Assembly (NCBI RefSeq): GCF_036090055.1
Contig: NZ_CP107970.1
Span: 5,539,001 to 5,603,000, forward strand
Reading direction: 5' to 3'
Origin: Nocardioides sp. NBC_00368
Lineage (GTDB): Bacteria; Actinomycetota; Actinomycetes; Propionibacteriales; Nocardioidaceae
DNA: 64,000 bases
In this document: positions 60,570 to 64,000 of the stretch, one piece after another
How positions within the stretch are numbered: the stretch's first letter is position 1
Layout of the letters: each line of letters begins with the position of its first letter
Made by a program: the position numbers and the translations under genes
The notes under the pieces: generated by a model
The model's database searches: none
What the model was told of the DNA's origin: nothing
What the model saw: the letters and a program-made list of their open reading frames with translations, nothing else

Positions 60570-61570
60570 GTCAGGCATCTGGGTCACCGGACCACGGCAT
60601 CGACCGTGTGCTCGACCGTACGGTCGTGCTCGGCTACTCCCGTCTCGGCTTCGCGATCCGTCGCCGCGGCTGGGCCGAGGGGGACCCGCGCCGGGGAGCG
60701 CTGACGGGACGGACCGCCATCGTCACCGGCGGTGCCGGCGGGCTCGGCGAGGCGACCGTGCTGGGGCTGGCCCGTCTCGGCGCGCGCGTGCACGTCCTCG
60801 TGCGCTCGCCCGAGCGCGCGGCGCCCGCGGTCGCGCGGATCGAGCGGCTGCTGCGCCGCGAGGGGCTGGTCCCCGATCTCCGGGTGGAGCACTGCGACGT
60901 CTCCGACCCGGCGATGATCGACGCGTTCGCCGACGACTTCTGTGCGCGTGAGGACGGCAGCACCGCCCTCGACGTGCTGGTGCACAACGCGGGGGTGATG
61001 CCGCCCGAGCGGACGGAGTCGGTCGACGGCCACGAGCTGTCCGTCGCCACCCACGTGCTCGGGCCTATCCGGCTGACCGAGCGCCTGCTGCCCGCGCTGC
61101 GCCGTTCGGAGCGCGGCGCCAGGGTGGTCTTCGTCGCCTCCGGTGGGATGTACACCCAGCCGCTTCCCGTGGGCGACCCCGAGTTCGAGCACGGCACCTA
61201 CCAAGGTGCCGTGGCGTACGCGCGGTCCAAGCGCATGCAGGTGGAGCTGGCGCCGATCCTGGACCGGCGATGGTCCCCGGACCGGATCTCCACCTCGGTC
61301 ATGCATCCCGGCTGGGCGGACACGCCGGGCCTGGCCCGATCGCTCCCCGCCTTCCGTACGTCGACCCGGCTGCTGCTGCGTACGCCCGAGGCGGGCGCGG
61401 ACACGTCGGTGTGGCTCGCCGCCACGGATCCTGCTCCGCCGTCGGGCGCCTTCTGGCACGATCGCCGGCAGCGTCCCACGAGCTATCGGGCGTCGACGCA
61501 TCCCGGTGACGGCGAGACCGAGAAGCTGTGGAGATGGGCGGCAGCCGCCGCCGGCCTGGAGAGGCCCTAG
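60566..61570 (+). CDS. Short-chain dehydrogenase (retinol-dehydrogenase-like)
   Basis: 334 residues. The TGGAGGLGEAT cofactor site follows an N-terminal extension; VHNAGVMPPERTES and the catalytic YARSK complete the SDR fold. The layout resembles the eukaryotic RDH/DHRS-type SDRs. It overlaps the photolyase stop (ATGA), as expected in a light-inducible operon. The substrate is unknown; in R. sphaeroides an SDR of the same context lies in the singlet-oxygen regulon (recollection). Confidence 0.85.
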   Translation: MSQASGSPDHGIDRVLDRTVVLGYSRLGFAIRRRGWAEGDPRRGALTGRTAIVTGGAGGLGEATVLGLARLGARVHVLVRSPERAAPAVARIERLLRREGLVPDLRVEHCDVSDPAMIDAFADDFCAREDGSTALDVLVHNAGVMPPERTESVDGHELSVATHVLGPIRLTERLLPALRRSERGARVVFVASGGMYTQPLPVGDPEFEHGTYQGAVAYARSKRMQVELAPILDRRWSPDRISTSVMHPGWADTPGLARSLPAFRTSTRLLLRTPEAGADTSVWLAATDPAPPSGAFWHDRRQRPTSYRASTHPGDGETEKLWRWAAAAAGLERP

Positions 61571-61616
61571 CCCGATGTCACTCGACGAATCCTCATCTCT
61601 ACCGAAAGGCCTGACC

Positions 61617-63695
61617 ATGCGGTCCGCGCTGGCACGTCTCGCCCACATCACCACGAGCAAGGCCTCAGCCTGGGTGGTCCTGGTGATCACGGTCGTCCTG
61701 ACCGGCGTCGTGATGGCCCTGGGTTCCTCGCTGGGGTCCACCACCTCGGCCCCCGACCCGCTGCCGGCGGACGCCGAGTCGGCCCGTGTCGCGGAGCTCC
61801 AGCAGAGCTTTCCGGGAGGCGACGTGCTGCCCGCGGTGGCCGTGGTCGAGCGTACGGGCGGGCTCACCGCAGAGGACCGGGCCTGGGTCGCCGAGGTGTC
61901 GCAGCGCTGGGCCGAGATCGCCCGGAACGAGGTCTCCCCGCCGATCCCGGCGACGGACGGCGACGCGCTGATCGTCGCCATCGACGTCGACGCCGACGTC
62001 ACCGGGCTCGAGCTCACCGAGCTCGTCGGCGAGCTTCGGGACACGGTCGCCGAGGACCGGCCCGACGGCCTCGTGGTCGAGCTCACCGGCGGTGCCGCCT
62101 TCGCCGCCGACATCTCCTCGGCGTTCGAGGGGGCCGACCTGCGCCTGCTTCTCGTCACGGCCGGTGTCGTCGCCCTCCTGCTGATCCTGACCTATCGCTC
62201 GCCGGTGCTGTGGCTCGTACCCCTGATCGTGGTCGCGGTGGCCGACCGCACCGCGTCGGTGGTCACCCAGATCGTCGCCGACTGGACGGGCAGCGGGCTC
62301 GACGGCTCGACCTCGGGTATCACCAGCGTGCTCGTCTTCGGCGCCGGCACGAACTATGCGCTGCTGCTGGTCTCGCGCTACCGCGAGGAGCTCCGTCGGC
62401 ACGCGCACCACCGCGAGGCCCTCGCCGCGGCGGTCCGTGGTTCGGGCGAGGCGATCGTGGCCAGCAACCTCACCGTCGTGCTCGCGCTGCTGGTGCTCGT
62501 GTTCAGCGTCGCGCCCAACACCCGGTCCCTGGGGGTCTCGGCTGCGATCGGTCTGCTGGTCGCCCTGCTCTTCGCGCTCTTCGCACTGCCTGCCGCGCTG
62601 TCGTTGTTCGGTCGTGGCCTCTTCTGGCCGTTCGTACCCCGCAACGGCGACGACGAGAAGACCCGCGACGGTGTCTGGTTCCGGATCGCCCGCACCGTGG
62701 TGAGCCGCCCGGCAGCAGTGCTGGCGGTGGCCGCGGTGATCCTCGGGGTCCTCGCCTCCGGGCTCCTGGGCGTCAAGGTCGGGCTCTCGCAGACCGACCA
62801 GTTCCGTGTCGAGGCCGAGTCCGTCGACGGTCTGGAGACCCTCTCGAAGCACTTCCCGCCCGGCGCCTCCGACCCGGTGACGATCGTGGTCGGAGCCGAC
62901 GAGGCCGACGCCGTGCTCGCGCAGGTCAACCAGATGGACGGCGTCGACAGCGCGCGCCCGTCGGGCGAGAGCGGCGACCTGGTGAAGATCACCGCGACGC
63001 TTGATGACGCACCAGCCACACCGGAGAGCATCGAGACGATCGAGACGATGCGCAGCGAGCTGGCCGGGACCGGTGCTCTCGTCGGCGGCAGCGTGGCCAA
63101 GGACCTGGACAGCCGGAACGGTGCCGAGCGTGATCTGAAGGTCGTCGTGCCGATGATCCTGCTGGTGGTGCTGCTGGTGCTCTTCGCGGTGCTGCGGTCG
63201 ATCGTGACTCCCCTGGTGCTCGTCACCATCAGCGTGATCGCCACCTTCTCCGCCCTCGGCCTGGGTGCGTGGATGAGCACGCATGTCTTCGGGTTCCCCG
63301 CGCTCGACGTCAGCACACCGATCTACGCCTTCCTGTTCCTGGTGGCGCTCGGCGTCGACTACACGGTGTTCCTCGTCCTGCGTGCGAAGGAGGAGACCGC
63401 CGAGCACGACACCGTCGATGCGATGGTCATGGCGGTCGGGCTGACCGGTGGCGTCATCACCAGCGCCGGCATCGTGCTGGCCTCGGTGTTCGCGGTGCTG
63501 GGCGTGCTGCCGCTGATCACGCTGACTCAGGTGGGCCTGATCGTGGGTCTGGGCATCCTGCTGGACACCTTCCTCGTCCGCACCGTGGTCGTGCCCGCGG
63601 TCTTCGCGCTGGTCGGCGACAGGATCTGGTGGCCGGCGGCGGTCGCTCGCCGGCACACCAAGAAGGTCGAGCCGCCGGTCAACGACCCGCGGTGA
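61617..63695 (+). CDS. MMPL-family RND transporter
   Basis: 692 residues with two repeats, each one helix, a periplasmic loop and five helices. The first helix is at ~18-38 (WVVLVITVVLTGVVMALG) and the MMPL motif is FGAGTNYALLLVSRYREEL with its repeat partner ALGVDYTVFLVLRAKEET. Asp-Tyr residues in the membrane (GVDYT) are part of the proton relay. The ATG at 61617 has GAAAGG seven bases upstream and is preferred to the ATG at 61575. In this operon it may export the modified lipid (inference). Confidence 0.88.
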   Translation: MRSALARLAHITTSKASAWVVLVITVVLTGVVMALGSSLGSTTSAPDPLPADAESARVAELQQSFPGGDVLPAVAVVERTGGLTAEDRAWVAEVSQRWAEIARNEVSPPIPATDGDALIVAIDVDADVTGLELTELVGELRDTVAEDRPDGLVVELTGGAAFAADISSAFEGADLRLLLVTAGVVALLLILTYRSPVLWLVPLIVVAVADRTASVVTQIVADWTGSGLDGSTSGITSVLVFGAGTNYALLLVSRYREELRRHAHHREALAAAVRGSGEAIVASNLTVVLALLVLVFSVAPNTRSLGVSAAIGLLVALLFALFALPAALSLFGRGLFWPFVPRNGDDEKTRDGVWFRIARTVVSRPAAVLAVAAVILGVLASGLLGVKVGLSQTDQFRVEAESVDGLETLSKHFPPGASDPVTIVVGADEADAVLAQVNQMDGVDSARPSGESGDLVKITATLDDAPATPESIETIETMRSELAGTGALVGGSVAKDLDSRNGAERDLKVVVPMILLVVLLVLFAVLRSIVTPLVLVTISVIATFSALGLGAWMSTHVFGFPALDVSTPIYAFLFLVALGVDYTVFLVLRAKEETAEHDTVDAMVMAVGLTGGVITSAGIVLASVFAVLGVLPLITLTQVGLIVGLGILLDTFLVRTVVVPAVFALVGDRIWWPAAVARRHTKKVEPPVNDPR

Positions 63696-64000
63696 GGACC
63701 CTCGCGGCCTCGCGCGCGGCGGTGGCGTTGAGCACGCCGGCGCGCGAGCCCGCGAGCTTGGCGGCGATGTGCTCGTCGACCGTGACGTCACGGTAGAGGC
63801 GCGGGTGCTCGTCGTCGACGAACCCCGGCAGTGGACCGATCACCGCCTCGGCGTCGCCGTCGAAGAAGTACGCAGCCGACCGGCGTCGCCGGATGGTGCC
63901 ACCGACGATCGGCGGCTTGACCCGGTGCAGGGTCGAGAGCCACTGCTCGTTGGTCAGCCGGGTGGTGAGGTCGCCGAGGTTGATCAGCAGCGCCCCGTCG
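63679..64000 (-). CDS. Isopenicillin-N-synthase-like 2OG-Fe(II) oxygenase, C-terminal part
   Basis: The visible 107 residues are the end of the gene; the start lies beyond the window. The C-terminal half has GALLINLGDLTTRLTNEQW, the metal-ligand His in LSTLHRVKPP, and the 2-oxoglutarate-binding Arg-x-Ser region in RRRRSAAYFF. These place it in the isopenicillin N synthase/2OG-Fe(II) dioxygenase superfamily. Its 3' end overlaps the convergent MMPL gene by 17 bases. The substrate is unknown. Confidence 0.82.
   Translation of the reverse strand, partial: DGALLINLGDLTTRLTNEQWLSTLHRVKPPIVGGTIRRRRSAAYFFDGDAEAVIGPLPGFVDDEHPRLYRDVTVDEHIAAKLAGSRAGVLNATAAREAARVLTAGR

Overview
The window is high-GC actinobacterial DNA, most likely from the Nocardioidaceae (Nocardioides-like). 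Three things support this. Genes are densely packed with ATGA/GTGA stop-start overlaps. Several coding regions begin a few bases after a TANNNT -10 element. Finally, the conserved block known from Mycobacterium tuberculosis as Rv3193c-Rv3202c is present but interrupted: an AdnAB-type helicase/nuclease end, NudC, mycoredoxin, UvrD2, WhiB7, a ThiF/cyclodehydratase-like protein (Rv3196-like), a DUF2342 protein (Rv3195-like), the YlbL-type PDZ protein (Rv3194c-like) and UPF0182 (Rv3193c-like). The genus is an inference from memory of these families.

Layout. 1-25.2 kb is largely this housekeeping and stress block: DNA repair (AdnAB-like, UvrD2), NAD metabolism (NudC), redox (mycoredoxin) and antibiotic response (WhiB7 with a leader ORF and attenuator). 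Inserted into it are a KstR-like operator with a secreted cholesterol oxidase and a divergent two-gene unit (8.5-11.8 kb), ArgS, several small zinc-ribbon proteins, a PHP-domain protein, Nudix and metallopeptidase genes, and MoaE. Two gene-free stretches hold repeats: 1.5-2.1 kb (paired inverted elements around four 20-bp palindromes) and 19.9-20.3 kb (tandem repeats). At 25.26-25.60 kb lie two identical initiator tRNA genes, each with its own terminator.

25.6-34.1 kb is accessory: a four-gene membrane protein/hydrolase operon, a frameshifted conserved gene, an SRPBCC protein, two small membrane proteins, and an ABC-like ATPase lacking the Walker A lysine paired with a YhgE/Pip membrane protein. 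34.5-43.8 kb is a fatty-acid degradation module (TetR, enoyl-CoA hydratase, acyl-CoA dehydrogenase, FadA, FadB, acyl-CoA ligase, aldehyde dehydrogenase) with a palindromic operator in the divergent promoter. 43.8-51.0 kb is a TetR-controlled, mymA-like operon: a protein with a full di-iron carboxylate fingerprint, a [2Fe-2S] reductase, a flavin monooxygenase, an SDR, a wax-ester synthase/DGAT and an enoyl-CoA hydratase. 51.0-54.5 kb carries MarR- and Lrp-type regulators with a membrane protein and a dipeptidase.

54.5-63.7 kb looks like a light-responsive island. A CarH-type MerR/B12 regulator with all expected cobalamin ligands and an SRPBCC gene are divergent from a tightly overlapping operon: FAD oxidoreductase, DUF1365, cyclopropane-fatty-acid-synthase-like methyltransferase, photolyase, SDR and an MMPL transporter. 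Three 11-bp-phased direct repeats lie over the promoter, as expected for CarH. The window ends inside a 2-oxoglutarate/Fe(II)-oxygenase-like gene.
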